Positions 45,089 through 53,093 are shown, counted from the first letter of the stretch. The stretch is DNA of 64,000 nt from Alphaproteobacteria bacterium (GCA_016794125.1 JAEUKT010000004.1:445460-509459), one strand, 5' to 3'. Notes: generated by a model not told the origin, from the letters alone. Numbers and translations: made by a program.

Positions 45089-45730
45089 ATGAGATTCTTC
45101 GCGGCCCTCGTCTTGATGGTTGTGATATCGGCACCCGCTGTTGCGGCGGGGCCGGAGATTTCTATGACCGTCAATACACGCAAGGAAATTTGCGGCAGCC
45201 TGCTGAATGCCATCCGTTTCCGCCCGATGCTGCTGACCTATAATCCGGACTCGGAACTGGAACAGCCGCTGCGCCTGCGTCGCGGGCATCCCGGCGCAAT
45301 ATTGCCGGGCGGCAGCAACAACGTGTTCCCGATGGTCTGGGACAGGCAGCTGAGCAACGGGATGTTCGCCATGGAAGACCGCGACCATTACCGCCAGTTC
45401 ATGCGGGACGGGCTGGAATACGATAAAAACTATTTCGTGCAGCAAACATCGGTCAATTTTTTTAATAAATACAAACCGAACCGCATTTTCGTGCGCAAGA
45501 ACATCGGCAACAACCGCATCCCGCTTCACCCGCTGCTGTTCATGAAGGACGGCACGCCGCTTGCGGCCGCTTTCAACGCGCTGCAACCTTCCGACATGGT
45601 GCAGTATATCGCCGACAGCTTCCCCATCGTGCGCAAGCCGAATGAAATCACCGTCTATCAACTGGTGCCGCAATCTGAATCCGCGACCAGCGTGAAGGCC
45701 GAAACCATCTGCCAGTTCAGGACACAATAA
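45089..45730 (+). CDS. secreted protein of unknown function, 213 residues
   Basis: A signal peptide is evident: RFFAALVLMVVISAPAVAA, with cleavage before GPEI near residue 20. The mature part has only two cysteines, C35 and C208, which could form a disulfide joining the ends. The remainder is basic and aromatic with no recognised domain (PGAILPGGSNNVFPMVWDR, PNRIFVRKNIGNNRIPLHP). It lies between chorismate mutase and rsmB with 2-base gaps on both sides, suggesting co-transcription. Confidence 0.75.
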   Translation: MRFFAALVLMVVISAPAVAAGPEISMTVNTRKEICGSLLNAIRFRPMLLTYNPDSELEQPLRLRRGHPGAILPGGSNNVFPMVWDRQLSNGMFAMEDRDHYRQFMRDGLEYDKNYFVQQTSVNFFNKYKPNRIFVRKNIGNNRIPLHPLLFMKDGTPLAAAFNALQPSDMVQYIADSFPIVRKPNEITVYQLVPQSESATSVKAETICQFRTQ

Positions 45731-45732
45731 AC

Positions 45733-47055
45733 ATGGGCTTCACCGAAGGCACGACACTCTGGGACGACAGCGGTCTGCCAGCACGGCAGGCGGCCTACCG
45801 CATCCTGAACGAGATTTTTTACAAAAACAAAAACCTCGACGAAGCGATGGCGCAGTCGCAAATACTTGAAACGCTGCAGGGCAGGGACAAGGCGTTCGTG
45901 CGGCTGCTGGTGTCGCTGGTGCTGAAACGCGCGCGCGAAATGGACAGCATCCTTGAAAAACTGCTGCGCGACCCGATTGCGATGCTGAAGCCGCCGCAAT
46001 TGATCAATATCTTCCGCCTTGGCATCGCGCAATACCTGTACCTGAAAACGCCCGCCCATGCCGCAGTGAATACATCGGTCGAACTGGCGGAGGCGGAGCG
46101 GATCGTGCACCACAAATCGCTGGTGAATGCCGTGATGCGCCGTTTGACGCGCGAAGAAACCGTCCTGCTGCCCGACCGCGAAGCGGGACGTACGAACACG
46201 CCTGCATGGCTGTGGAACGCGTGGATGAATGATTATGGCGTCGAAACCGCGCTGGATATCGCCGCCGCCAATCTTGGCGAAGGAGCTATTGATTTTTCGG
46301 TCAAGAATAACCCCGAAGAATGGGCGCAGAAACTGGAGGCGGTGCTGTTGCCGACCGGCAGTTTGCGCCGCGACGGCGGCGGCTTCATTCCCGACCTGCC
46401 GGGCTTCGTCGAAGGCGCATGGTGGATTCAAAACGCCGCCGCCGCAATCCCCGCAAAGCTATTCGGCGATTTGAAAGGCAAGACTGTCATCGATCTCTGC
46501 GCCGCACCCGGCGGAAAAACCGCGCAGCTTGCGGCGATGGGTGCAAATGTCATCGCGCTCGACCGATCTGCCGAACGCGTGCGCCGCCTGACTGAAAACA
46601 TGGAACGCCTGAATTTGAAGGTCGAAACCGTTGTTGCCGACGGGTCGGTCTGGCAACCTGCCGAACTGGTCGATGCCGTGCTGCTCGATGCGCCCTGCAC
46701 CGCCACCGGCACCATCCGCCACCAGCCCGATGTGCTGTGGTTGAAAGAACCCAAGGACGAAGAAAAACTGGCCGCGCTGCAAAAACGCCTGCTGGAAAAT
46801 GCGGCCTTTATGCTGAAGCCGGGCGGCGTGCTGATTTACTGCACCTGTTCGCTGCAAAAAGCCGAAGGCGAAAATCAGGCCGCATGGGCCTTGCGTAAAC
46901 AGTTCGGATTAAAGCCGCTGCCCATCACCGAAAAAGATCTGCCCGGCATCGCCGACATGATCACGCCTCTGGGTGAACTCCGCTGCCTGCCGCAGCATTG
47001 GGCAGGGCAGGGCGGCCTTGATGGGTTTTATATCGCCCGTTTCGTGAAGGCTTAA
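45733..47055 (+). CDS. rsmB: 16S rRNA m5C967 methyltransferase RsmB
   Basis: 440 residues. An N-terminal NusB-like RNA-binding domain (about 15-150) precedes the SAM methyltransferase core. The SAM loop is DLCAAPGGKTAQLAAMG near 253-269, the catalytic cysteine lies in DAPCTATGTIRHQPD near 317, and the second cysteine, which releases the product, lies in IYCTCSLQKAEGE near 370. The NusB part distinguishes it from the NOP/Sun paralogue at 55754. It is the last gene of a unit starting at chorismate mutase. Confidence 0.93.
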   Translation: MGFTEGTTLWDDSGLPARQAAYRILNEIFYKNKNLDEAMAQSQILETLQGRDKAFVRLLVSLVLKRAREMDSILEKLLRDPIAMLKPPQLINIFRLGIAQYLYLKTPAHAAVNTSVELAEAERIVHHKSLVNAVMRRLTREETVLLPDREAGRTNTPAWLWNAWMNDYGVETALDIAAANLGEGAIDFSVKNNPEEWAQKLEAVLLPTGSLRRDGGGFIPDLPGFVEGAWWIQNAAAAIPAKLFGDLKGKTVIDLCAAPGGKTAQLAAMGANVIALDRSAERVRRLTENMERLNLKVETVVADGSVWQPAELVDAVLLDAPCTATGTIRHQPDVLWLKEPKDEEKLAALQKRLLENAAFMLKPGGVLIYCTCSLQKAEGENQAAWALRKQFGLKPLPITEKDLPGIADMITPLGELRCLPQHWAGQGGLDGFYIARFVKA

Positions 47056-47169
47056 ATTCCTAAAAACACTCGATCTTTAAAAAACTGTTTTCCAGCACGG
47101 AACAATTTTGCCATGCGCGCGTATGCAATCCGACCGGAATGAAACGATTAAAAAAACTGGAGAAGGCAC

Positions 47170-47361
47170 ATGGTCGATAACATGCAAGAACAAGCGAAAC
47201 AGGAACAGATCCGCCAGGATCAACTGCGCCAAGAGCAGTTGCGTCAGGAGCAGATTAAAAAAGAACTGCAAGCGCAGGACGAACTTCGCGCGGCGCAAAT
47301 CCGCACGGAAGATTTGAAAAAAAGCGGCCTGACCGACGCGTCGATTGACGCCATCAACTAA
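47170..47361 (+). CDS. Gln-rich repeat micro-protein, 63 residues
   Basis: ATG at 47170 with GGAGAAGG upstream. The middle consists of about four copies of a five-residue unit Q-I/L-R-Q-D/E (QIRQDQLRQEQLRQEQIKKE is one stretch), giving a highly charged, Gln-rich helix. The C-terminus is more ordinary (KSGLTDASIDAIN). No membrane segment. It stands alone between rsmB and a perfect terminator at 47378. I cannot name a family; a coiled-coil or polar zipper is plausible. Confidence 0.68.
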   Translation: MVDNMQEQAKQEQIRQDQLRQEQLRQEQIKKELQAQDELRAAQIRTEDLKKSGLTDASIDAIN

Positions 47362-47377
47362 GGCTGTTTTTATAAGG

Positions 47378-47417
47378 TAACGGGGCAAAGCCGTGGATGA
47401 CCGGCTTTGCCCCGTTA
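47378..47417 (+). terminator. terminator-like perfect hairpin
   Basis: TAACGGGGCAAAGCCG (47378-47393) and CGGCTTTGCCCCGTTA (47402-47417) pair perfectly over 16 bases; the following T-tract is short (TGCTTTTG). Confidence 0.78.
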
Positions 47418-47477
47418 TGCTTTTGTATAGCATGTCATTCACGCGCGTTATGAACCGCAACGAGTTGTCTCAACCTC

Positions 47478-47507
47478 ATGGATCCCTACCTTCGCGGGCA
47501 TGACGAA
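47478..47507. repeat. degenerate REP-like palindrome
   Basis: The stretch reads ATGGATCCCTACCTTCGCG then GGCATGACGAA. It resembles the common bacterial intergenic palindrome whose core is GGATCCCCGCCTTCGCGGGG. Here the stem has two mismatches and one G-T pair, so it is a decayed copy. Confidence 0.5.
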
Positions 47508-47559
47508 TGAAGGAGCGAGATTCCATATCGTCTAATTTTACCGGAATCAAATTTTTAAA

Positions 47560-47588
47560 TTGCCCGATTCGCAGGCAGCTGCTATAAA
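47560..47588 (+). promoter_or_regulatory. rpe promoter, leaderless-type
   Basis: TTGCCC (47560-47565), 17-base spacer, TATAAA (47583-47588) with upstream TGC. Only 6 bases separate the -10 box from the rpe ATG, so the transcript probably starts at or next to the start codon. Confidence 0.6.
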
Positions 47589-47594
47589 AGGCAT

Positions 47595-48248
47595 ATGAGT
47601 CAACGGGTTCGCATAGCACCTTCGGTTTTATCTGCAGATTTCTCCAAACTGGGCGAGGAAATCAAAGCAATTGACGCTGCAGGCGCCGATTATATCCACC
47701 TCGATGTGATGGACGGCCACTTTGTGCCGAACATTACCTTCGGGCCCGTGGTGCTTGAATCCTTACGTAAAACGACATCCAAGACCTTCGACGTTCACCT
47801 GATGATCGAACCGGTCGATCCGTTTATCGAGGGCTTCGCGAAGGCGGGCGCCGATATCATCACATTCCATCCCGAAGCGGGCGCGCATCCGCACCGCACG
47901 ATCCAGCTGATCAAATCATTCGGCAAAAAGGCGGGCATCTCGCTCAACCCTTCCACGCCGGTCAGCGTGCTGGATCATCTGCTGCCGGACCTCGACCTTG
48001 TGCTGGTCATGACGGTCAATCCCGGCTTCGGGGGTCAGAAATTCATTCCGCTGCTCGACAAAATCCGGGCGGTCCGCGAACGCATCAACGCATGCGGCAA
48101 GCAGATCGATCTGGAAGTCGATGGCGGGGTTAACGCGGAAACCGCAAAACAGGTGATCGGCGCAGGGGCCGACGTGCTTGTGGCGGGGACGGCGGTCTTC
48201 AAAGAAAAGGACTACGCGGAAGCGATCAAGCGGCTGCGCGGTCAATAA
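47595..48248 (+). CDS. rpe: ribulose-phosphate 3-epimerase
   Basis: Pentose-phosphate enzyme interconverting ribulose-5-P and xylulose-5-P. The 217-residue TIM barrel contains [16 protein letters not shown] near 13, [17 protein letters not shown] near 34-50 (metal-binding His and Asp), [11 protein letters not shown] near 65, [15 protein letters not shown] near 140 and [12 protein letters not shown] near 176. All active-site residues are present. It probably has a leaderless mRNA (see promoter). It is followed 64 bases later by the heparinase-like gene. Confidence 0.96.
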   Translation: MSQRVRIAPSVLSADFSKLGEEIKAIDAAGADYIHLDVMDGHFVPNITFGPVVLESLRKTTSKTFDVHLMIEPVDPFIEGFAKAGADIITFHPEAGAHPHRTIQLIKSFGKKAGISLNPSTPVSVLDHLLPDLDLVLVMTVNPGFGGQKFIPLLDKIRAVRERINACGKQIDLEVDGGVNAETAKQVIGAGADVLVAGTAVFKEKDYAEAIKRLRGQ

Positions 48249-48312
48249 AAAAAGAACACGGTACATGGGGAGTTGTGTCCGGGAGGGGTCCCGGCGCAAA
48301 GGGGATTCGACG

Positions 48313-49938
48313 ATGTTTTTGACTGAAGGACTCAGTTTCAAGGGGATTCGTCCTCTGCAGATGCTGTCACTTGGCAATCCGCTGGCGGGCTTCGCTCTGC
48401 CCCAGCGCATTCCCGACCACCTGCGGGTGGTGCCGCCCGACCCCTGGGGCGGTGATGCGCAAAAAGGCCGCGATATCATCGCCGGCATCTTCCGCTTCGC
48501 TGGCCAATCGATCGAGAAAAACAACCTGTCGTGGGAGCCTGAAAACGCGCGCCCCGAATGGATGGCCGAACTTCACGGATTCGAATGGCTGCGCGATTTG
48601 CGTTCCGCCGGCGGCGACCGCGCGCGCCGCATGGCGCGTGAAATGGTGGCGAACTGGCTGTCGCGCTACCAGAAACCGCATGATGTGGCATGGCGCCCCG
48701 ATATCACGGGCGTGCGAATCGCGAACTGGATTTCGTTCCACGGCTTTTTCTGCGGATCGGCGGGCGATGATTTCCGGCATGAATATTTCGCAGGGCTGCT
48801 GCGTCAGGCAAAGCATTTGCAAAAAACGCTGCCCGGCGGCCTGAATGGCATTCCCTTGATGCGCGCGCTGAAGGGGCTTGCCTATTCCGGCCTTTGCCTT
48901 GATGAAGGCGAACAGCGGCTGGAGCAGGCATTCAAGGGCATTCTTGTGCAGATCAAGGAACAGCTGCTGGCCGATGGCGGTCATATTTCGCGCAACCCAC
49001 AATCGACGTTTGAATTTTTGCAGATCCTTGTCGATCTGCGCACCGCGCTAACTGCAGCCAAGGTTGAAATGCCGGCCGAAGTGCAGCATGCGATCGACCG
49101 CATCGCGCCCGCCGTCAAATTCTTCCGCCACGGGGATGGCGCGCTCGCGCATTTCAACGGCGCGCAGGAAGGCCTCGCGGGTATTTGCGATTCAACGCTG
49201 ATGCATTCAGGTGCGCGCGGCAAGGCGATGAAGTCTTTGCCCCATTGCGGCTACGAAAAAATTACGCTCGGTCGCGCCGCGCTGATCATGGATGTGGGGC
49301 AGCCGCTGATGTCGCGCTATGCCGACCGCGCCCATGCTGGATTGCTCAGCTTTGAATACAGCTTTGGCAAAGACCGCGTATTCGTCAACTGCGGCACGTC
49401 GGAAATTGCGGGCAAGTGGCGCGAGATTTTGCGCTCTACCGCCGCGCATTCGACCGTCACCGCAGATCACCGCAATTCCTGCCAGTTCGACGAAAACGGC
49501 CTGCTGCAAAGCCGCCCCGATATCCGCCATAAACGTCAGGAAGACGACGATATCGCGATGCTGGAGGCGAGCCATAACGGTTACATGCCCCGCAACGGCC
49601 TCATCCACCGCCGCTGCGTGCGCCTGCACGACCACGGCGATGTGCTGCTGGGCGAAGACCAGTTGCTCGGCAAATCCGGCACGGAATTCCACGCGCGTTT
49701 CCATTTGCATCCGAACATCCAGGCATCGCTCATCAATGACGGTCAGGAAGTTTTGCTGCGCGCGCGCAGCGGCATGGGCTGGCGCTTCAAGCCGCAGGGC
49801 GCGACGCTGACGCTGGAGGAAAGCGTCTATGCGGGCGAGGGCGAAACGCCGCGCCGCACCCAGCAGATCGTGCTGGGCGGCCAGACCGAAGGCGGCCCGA
49901 CGACGGTCACCTGGGAACTGCGGCGCGAAAAAATCTGA
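48313..49938 (+). CDS. heparinase II/III-like protein
   Basis: 541 residues; the ATG at 48313 has AAAGGGG about 8 bases upstream, and the upstream in-frame opening overlaps rpe. An N-terminal alpha/alpha toroid (about 80-280) contains RIANWISFHGFFCGSAGD and PLMRALKGLAYSGLC. The C-terminal beta domain (about 310-540) has GALAHFNGAQEG and SFEYSFGKDRVFVNCGT, typical of this family in alphaproteobacteria. It has no obvious signal peptide, and the natural polysaccharide or role is unknown. A small hairpin (48279-48294) lies in the leader. It is co-directional with rpe. Confidence 0.88.
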   Translation: MFLTEGLSFKGIRPLQMLSLGNPLAGFALPQRIPDHLRVVPPDPWGGDAQKGRDIIAGIFRFAGQSIEKNNLSWEPENARPEWMAELHGFEWLRDLRSAGGDRARRMAREMVANWLSRYQKPHDVAWRPDITGVRIANWISFHGFFCGSAGDDFRHEYFAGLLRQAKHLQKTLPGGLNGIPLMRALKGLAYSGLCLDEGEQRLEQAFKGILVQIKEQLLADGGHISRNPQSTFEFLQILVDLRTALTAAKVEMPAEVQHAIDRIAPAVKFFRHGDGALAHFNGAQEGLAGICDSTLMHSGARGKAMKSLPHCGYEKITLGRAALIMDVGQPLMSRYADRAHAGLLSFEYSFGKDRVFVNCGTSEIAGKWREILRSTAAHSTVTADHRNSCQFDENGLLQSRPDIRHKRQEDDDIAMLEASHNGYMPRNGLIHRRCVRLHDHGDVLLGEDQLLGKSGTEFHARFHLHPNIQASLINDGQEVLLRARSGMGWRFKPQGATLTLEESVYAGEGETPRRTQQIVLGGQTEGGPTTVTWELRREKI

Positions 49939-49980
49939 TAATTCAGGGATTTATAGTTTAATGCGCTTTTAATGGCGCTT

Positions 49981-49989
49981 TGCTATAAT
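49981..49989 (+). promoter_or_regulatory. extended -10 promoter directly before the deamidase-like gene
   Basis: TGCTATAAT is a perfect extended -10 element; no good -35 box is seen. The ATG at 49996 begins 6 bases after it, so transcription probably starts at the start codon itself. Confidence 0.58.
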
Positions 49990-49995
49990 ACGCGC

Positions 49996-50715
49996 ATGGG
50001 TTTAAGTGAAGCATTCTTGAAGGCCGCCGATTACATGCTCGGGACGGGCCAGCGCGGGAACATCTTTCCGAAGGTGGAACCGAAACCCGTGCGCTTCGAC
50101 CGCGCGCTGGAAATTTTCGACGAGATCGCGGCGATGGGCAACATCGCCTTCGGCTTCCCCGATGAAGGTTGTTTCTCGCGCGCGCACATGATGGTGCGGC
50201 AGATGTATGCGATGGACCTGACCCCGAAAAAGGCCTGGGGTTTCGAGCCCGATGGCGGCGACCTGCTGGTGAAATTGTCGAACGGAAAAGAAATTACGTG
50301 GTGGGCGCATGTCGCGGCCGCCCTGCCTGTCGAAATGCCGGACGGCAAGGTTGTCGATCTGGTGTTCGATCCGTCGATGTTTGACGGCCCTGTCACGCTG
50401 CAGCAATGGGGCAAGGCGATGGGCGCGCCCGCCTACAACCTTGAATTCGCCGAAGCGGGGCGCGCGCCGCGCGGGCATCACGGCGATTACACGCCGTGGA
50501 ACCGCACCAGCCGCAAGACCGACGACGATGCCGACAAAGTCATGCGCGAATACCTGCCGCTGCAATACGTCAAGGAAACCGAACGCTTCGAAAGCCCCTT
50601 GCGCAAGCAATGGGAAAAACTGCTGCAGGACGAATACCTGCGCACGAACGACCCTGCGCCTGCGAAACCCGCGGCCGATATTTCCGCGCCCGTTGCCAAA
50701 AAGGATCTGGGCTGA
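49996..50715 (+). CDS. protein-glutaminase-like deamidase (papain-fold, Cys-His-Asp)
   Basis: 239 residues. It resembles Chryseobacterium protein-glutaminase, which deamidates protein-bound Gln, in three blocks: catalytic C59 in GCFSRAHMMVRQM, H105 in WWAHVAAAL, and D125 in LVFDPSMFDGPVTLQQW. The His-Asp distance (20) equals that of the known enzyme; the Cys-His distance (46) is slightly longer. No signal peptide or export motif is visible, unlike the secreted relative, so a cytosolic role or a specialised secretion route is possible. The start at 49996 is preferred to Met at 49972, whose codons overlap the -10 box. It overlaps the next gene by one base. Confidence 0.78.
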   Translation: MGLSEAFLKAADYMLGTGQRGNIFPKVEPKPVRFDRALEIFDEIAAMGNIAFGFPDEGCFSRAHMMVRQMYAMDLTPKKAWGFEPDGGDLLVKLSNGKEITWWAHVAAALPVEMPDGKVVDLVFDPSMFDGPVTLQQWGKAMGAPAYNLEFAEAGRAPRGHHGDYTPWNRTSRKTDDDADKVMREYLPLQYVKETERFESPLRKQWEKLLQDEYLRTNDPAPAKPAADISAPVAKKDLG

Positions 50716-50906
50716 TGGTTCAATCAAAAGACATCGTCCGCAAAATCGTGGAACGCGACGGGCGCGTCTTGGTGTCGTTCCAAAACCACGCCGCCTATTA
50801 CACCCTGCCCGCCGAATTCCGCGCCATTGCCGCATCTTCGCAGCAAGAGGGCAGGGAAGTGTCGTTTTCGTTTGATAAGGATTTGCTGATCCAATCCCTC
50901 GCGTAG
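50715..50906 (+). CDS. 63-residue protein coupled to the deamidase-like gene
   Basis: ATG at 50715 overlaps the upstream stop by one base (TGATG), a classic translational-coupling arrangement. The 63 residues begin MVQSKDIVRKIVERDGRVLV and look like a small beta/alpha domain with a Phe-rich core (SFQNHAAYYTLPAEF, REVSFSFDKDLL). It has no membrane segment. The family is not recognised. Its place directly after a putative protein-modifying enzyme makes an inhibitor or accessory role possible, but nothing in the sequence proves that. Confidence 0.66.
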   Translation: MVQSKDIVRKIVERDGRVLVSFQNHAAYYTLPAEFRAIAASSQQEGREVSFSFDKDLLIQSLA

Positions 50907-50929
50907 CCTTTTACCCTTTGAATGATCGC

Positions 50930-51679
50930 TTATTCAGTAAGCGTAAAGGGTGAAATATTCCGAGGGTTGTTTACAAAATTCGTAACCTCTTTTTGAATTT
51001 CCTCAGGGGGGCCATCAAGCGGTATGGCAATCGTATCGCCGCCTTGTGAAAATTGTGCGCTTAAACCCGTGTATTGAAAGTCTTTCCTGTAATAATCAAA
51101 GCCAAGTAAAGCGATTTTCGGTTTCGTATTCTCGAATATCTTAACTTTGACGACAATATGCAGTGCGGAAGTATCGTTGCTGTACAGGTTAATGTCCTCT
51201 CTTGTGATTATTTTTAATTCAGGAGGCGTGCAACCTTTGCCCGAGTTTAGATAAGGGATTATTCCTGTTTTTATTCTATTCTCGAATAAGCCAAGTAAAT
51301 TTTTATGATATAAAGCATCGGGAAAAATATTGAAATTTTTCTTCAGGGAAAGGATGTCTTTTTTTCTTTCTTCCGCGCTTTTCAAAATTCCCTTGCTTTC
51401 TTCTAATACACATTCAGCTTCTTTGTTGTGGCATTGCAAGGCGCGCTCGTATGTCCAGAGGCGTGGCACATATAAAACAATTTTATCGATTCCGCGATAT
51501 ATTTTACGGACAACAGCGGGCGCTACGCCTGCAGAAGCCTTACAGGATTCCTCGATTCCGGTTTGTGCGCCGGTATCCGCCCTTTGTTCCTTAGATGGAA
51601 TTGTTTGATCCGGTGAAGCATATATTTCTGCTGGAAAAGACAGCAGTACCGTCGCAAATAGGAAGCTTAAAAATTTCAT
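50930..51679 (-). CDS. AT-rich secreted protein of unknown function
   Basis: 249 residues from the ATG at 51679, supported by GGAGGA 8 bases upstream. An N-terminal signal peptide is visible (FLSFLFATVLLSFPAEIYA). The mature part has four or more cysteines (EESCKAS, LQCHNKEAECVLEE, GKGCTPPEL), which may form disulfides. The sequence is clearly more AT-rich than flanking genes. An in-frame extension to 51940 runs through a REP-like element and is rejected. No family is recognised. Probably acquired. Confidence 0.72.
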   Translation of the reverse strand: MKFLSFLFATVLLSFPAEIYASPDQTIPSKEQRADTGAQTGIEESCKASAGVAPAVVRKIYRGIDKIVLYVPRLWTYERALQCHNKEAECVLEESKGILKSAEERKKDILSLKKNFNIFPDALYHKNLLGLFENRIKTGIIPYLNSGKGCTPPELKIITREDINLYSNDTSALHIVVKVKIFENTKPKIALLGFDYYRKDFQYTGLSAQFSQGGDTIAIPLDGPPEEIQKEVTNFVNNPRNISPFTLTE

Positions 51680-51784
51680 TGCTACATTCCTCCGCCCAGA
51701 CATCGTGTGCGCTCTACCGATGAGTTTAAGGATCAAAGATAACGGAGTAAATTGATTAGAAATACAAGCTGGTTTTGGGGCGTG

Positions 51785-51819
51785 CCCTATCCCTAACCCA
51801 CTCCCAGAGGGAGAGGGAA
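51785..51819. repeat. REP-like palindromic element
   Basis: CCCTATCCCTAACCCACTCC and the following CAGAGGGAGAGGGAA match the layout of a widespread bacterial intergenic repeat (CCCTAACCCTCTCCC-AGA-GGGAGAGGG). CTCCC-AGA-GGGAG (51801-51813) is the perfect core. Confidence 0.6.
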
Positions 51820-51822
51820 TAT

Positions 51823-52098
51823 TCACCCCAGCAGCTTCGTAAAGCTCATCTGCGGTTTCGCCTGCGGGCGGATGGTGTCTTTCAGGAATTCGTCGAGCGG
51901 GCGCTTGGCGTGTTTTGCTGCGGCCTCCATGAAGGCGCAATAAGCATTACCCAAGGGGCTGTCTTTTTCCACCGCGCTCACATATTCGGCGGGCGTATAG
52001 GCGCGGCCGCCAAGGATGACGGCGCTGGCGTCTTCTTTCGATTCAGCCCAGGCGCGCAACAAGTCGAGCGTCAGTTTTTTCGCGGTGTCGTCCATCAT
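51823..52098 (-). CDS. small hypothetical protein, 91 residues
   Basis: Starts at ATG 52098 or the adjacent ATG 52095, after ACGGGGATC; the longer frame to 52224 crosses a terminator. Helical, soluble and slightly basic (DDTAKKLTLDLLRAWAESKE, AYCAFMEAAAKHAKRPLDEF), with a C-terminal SFTKLLG. Family not recognised. It is the first gene after the terminator at 52174 on this strand, so it needs its own promoter, which I could not identify. Codon use is genome-like. Confidence 0.66.
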   Translation of the reverse strand: MMDDTAKKLTLDLLRAWAESKEDASAVILGGRAYTPAEYVSAVEKDSPLGNAYCAFMEAAAKHAKRPLDEFLKDTIRPQAKPQMSFTKLLG

Positions 52099-52173
52099 GA
52101 TCCCCGTAACAGGCCCGTAACAGAAGTGTATGTGGCGAGTGTAGGCCGTGATGGTTAACGGAACGTAAACGTA

Positions 52174-52210
52174 AAAACGCCCGCCCCTGAAATATTGGGG
52201 CGGGCGTTTT
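52174..52210 (-). terminator. Rho-independent terminator of the 129-residue gene
   Basis: Arms AAAACGCCCGCCCC (52174-52187) and GGGGCGGGCGTTTT (52197-52210); the A-tract on the left becomes the T-tract on the minus strand. Confidence 0.9.
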
Positions 52211-52226
52211 CTACTCCGTGGCAATC

Positions 52227-52616
52227 CTAGTATTTGATGCCTTTTTTCTTGATCTTGTTCAGCGTGGCCAGCTGCTGCAGCTTGCCCATTTTCGTATCGG
52301 GGCCGAAGCCGAATTCTTCGGCCAGCTGTTTTGCGACGGGCGCCGCGCGTTTCAGCTTGTCGGCCGCATCGCTGCCATTCGCTTCGGCAAGGTCGATGAC
52401 TTTTTTCAGGCTGTGTTCGGGGTCGGCGTTCAGGTCGATCTCCAGCTCGTTGATCGCGCGCTTGAAAAGGTGCTCGCCTGTCGATTTCGCGTTGAAGAGA
52501 CGCGCGATGGTCGAAGTCGTGCCAATTTCGGGGTCGAGGATCGTGCGGAATTGCTTATCGACGAAATCGCTGACGTCGCGGATGAGTTGTTCAGTCTTGG
52601 GTGTCCATTCAACCAT
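52227..52616 (-). CDS. hypothetical helical protein, 129 residues
   Basis: Not recognised. ATG at 52616 has GAGGAG about 6 bases upstream. The protein is helical and charged (EQLIRDVSDFVDKQFRTIL, SLKKVIDLAEANGSDAADKL), with a basic end (LNKIKKKGIKY). No signal peptide or membrane segment. Terminator directly downstream. It is divergent from the small gene at 52803 across an AT-rich 186-base stretch (52617-52802) that shows no other feature beyond likely promoters. Confidence 0.68.
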   Translation of the reverse strand: MVEWTPKTEQLIRDVSDFVDKQFRTILDPEIGTTSTIARLFNAKSTGEHLFKRAINELEIDLNADPEHSLKKVIDLAEANGSDAADKLKRAAPVAKQLAEEFGFGPDTKMGKLQQLATLNKIKKKGIKY

Positions 52617-52802
52617 GGTGCGCTCCTCGTAACTTTTTTAAGTGTGTGATTTGTTCGCAGTATAAAATGTTTTATGGGTATGTCAATCATTAAGTAAAAT
52701 AAAAAAATTAATATATTTCAGAATGTTATTCGTTACTGAGGGGCAGCAACCAATCATTTACCCGTTTAAAATATACTGGCCGCAATATGGGGGAGATGCC
52801 AC

Positions 52803-53093
52803 ATGCCAAGCACCGAAAAAGACTTCGAAGACTGGGAACACATCCTGTGGTTTTTCGCCGGCCATCTGCTGCAGGTGCATGACGCGCATGTGAAGGGCAC
52901 GGTGGAACTGGAATCCGAAATTCAGGCATTCAACGAAGAACTCTACTACCTCATCCGCGATTACACCGCCGCCACCAAGCTCAAAATGGCGCTCCCGAAA
53001 GATGCCCCCCAGGACAAGAAAACTGCTATCATCATCCGCGAACATTACCGGCTGTACGACAAGCTGAAAGAATACATCAACGCGATGGATTGA
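52803..53093 (+). CDS. small acidic helical protein, 96 residues
   Basis: Not recognised. ATG at 52803 with GGGGGAG about 7 bases upstream. Strongly helical and acidic (FEDWEHILWFFAGHLLQVH, ELESEIQAFNEELYYLIRDY), ending YDKLKEYINAMD. It is soluble, with a Trp/His-rich first third. It is followed 6 bases later by an AT-rich membrane protein gene, so they may share an mRNA. Codon use is like the genome average. Confidence 0.68.
   Translation: MPSTEKDFEDWEHILWFFAGHLLQVHDAHVKGTVELESEIQAFNEELYYLIRDYTAATKLKMALPKDAPQDKKTAIIIREHYRLYDKLKEYINAMD

Noticed and set aside
48279..48294. Hairpin CCGGGA-GGGG-TCCCGG before the heparinase-like gene as a terminator
   Set aside because: No T-tract follows, and it lies between co-directional genes close to the start codon; it may be a leader structure only.
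51680..51940. N-terminal extension of the secreted protein at 50930
   Set aside because: It runs through a REP-like element, and a strong ribosome site and signal peptide sit at 51679.
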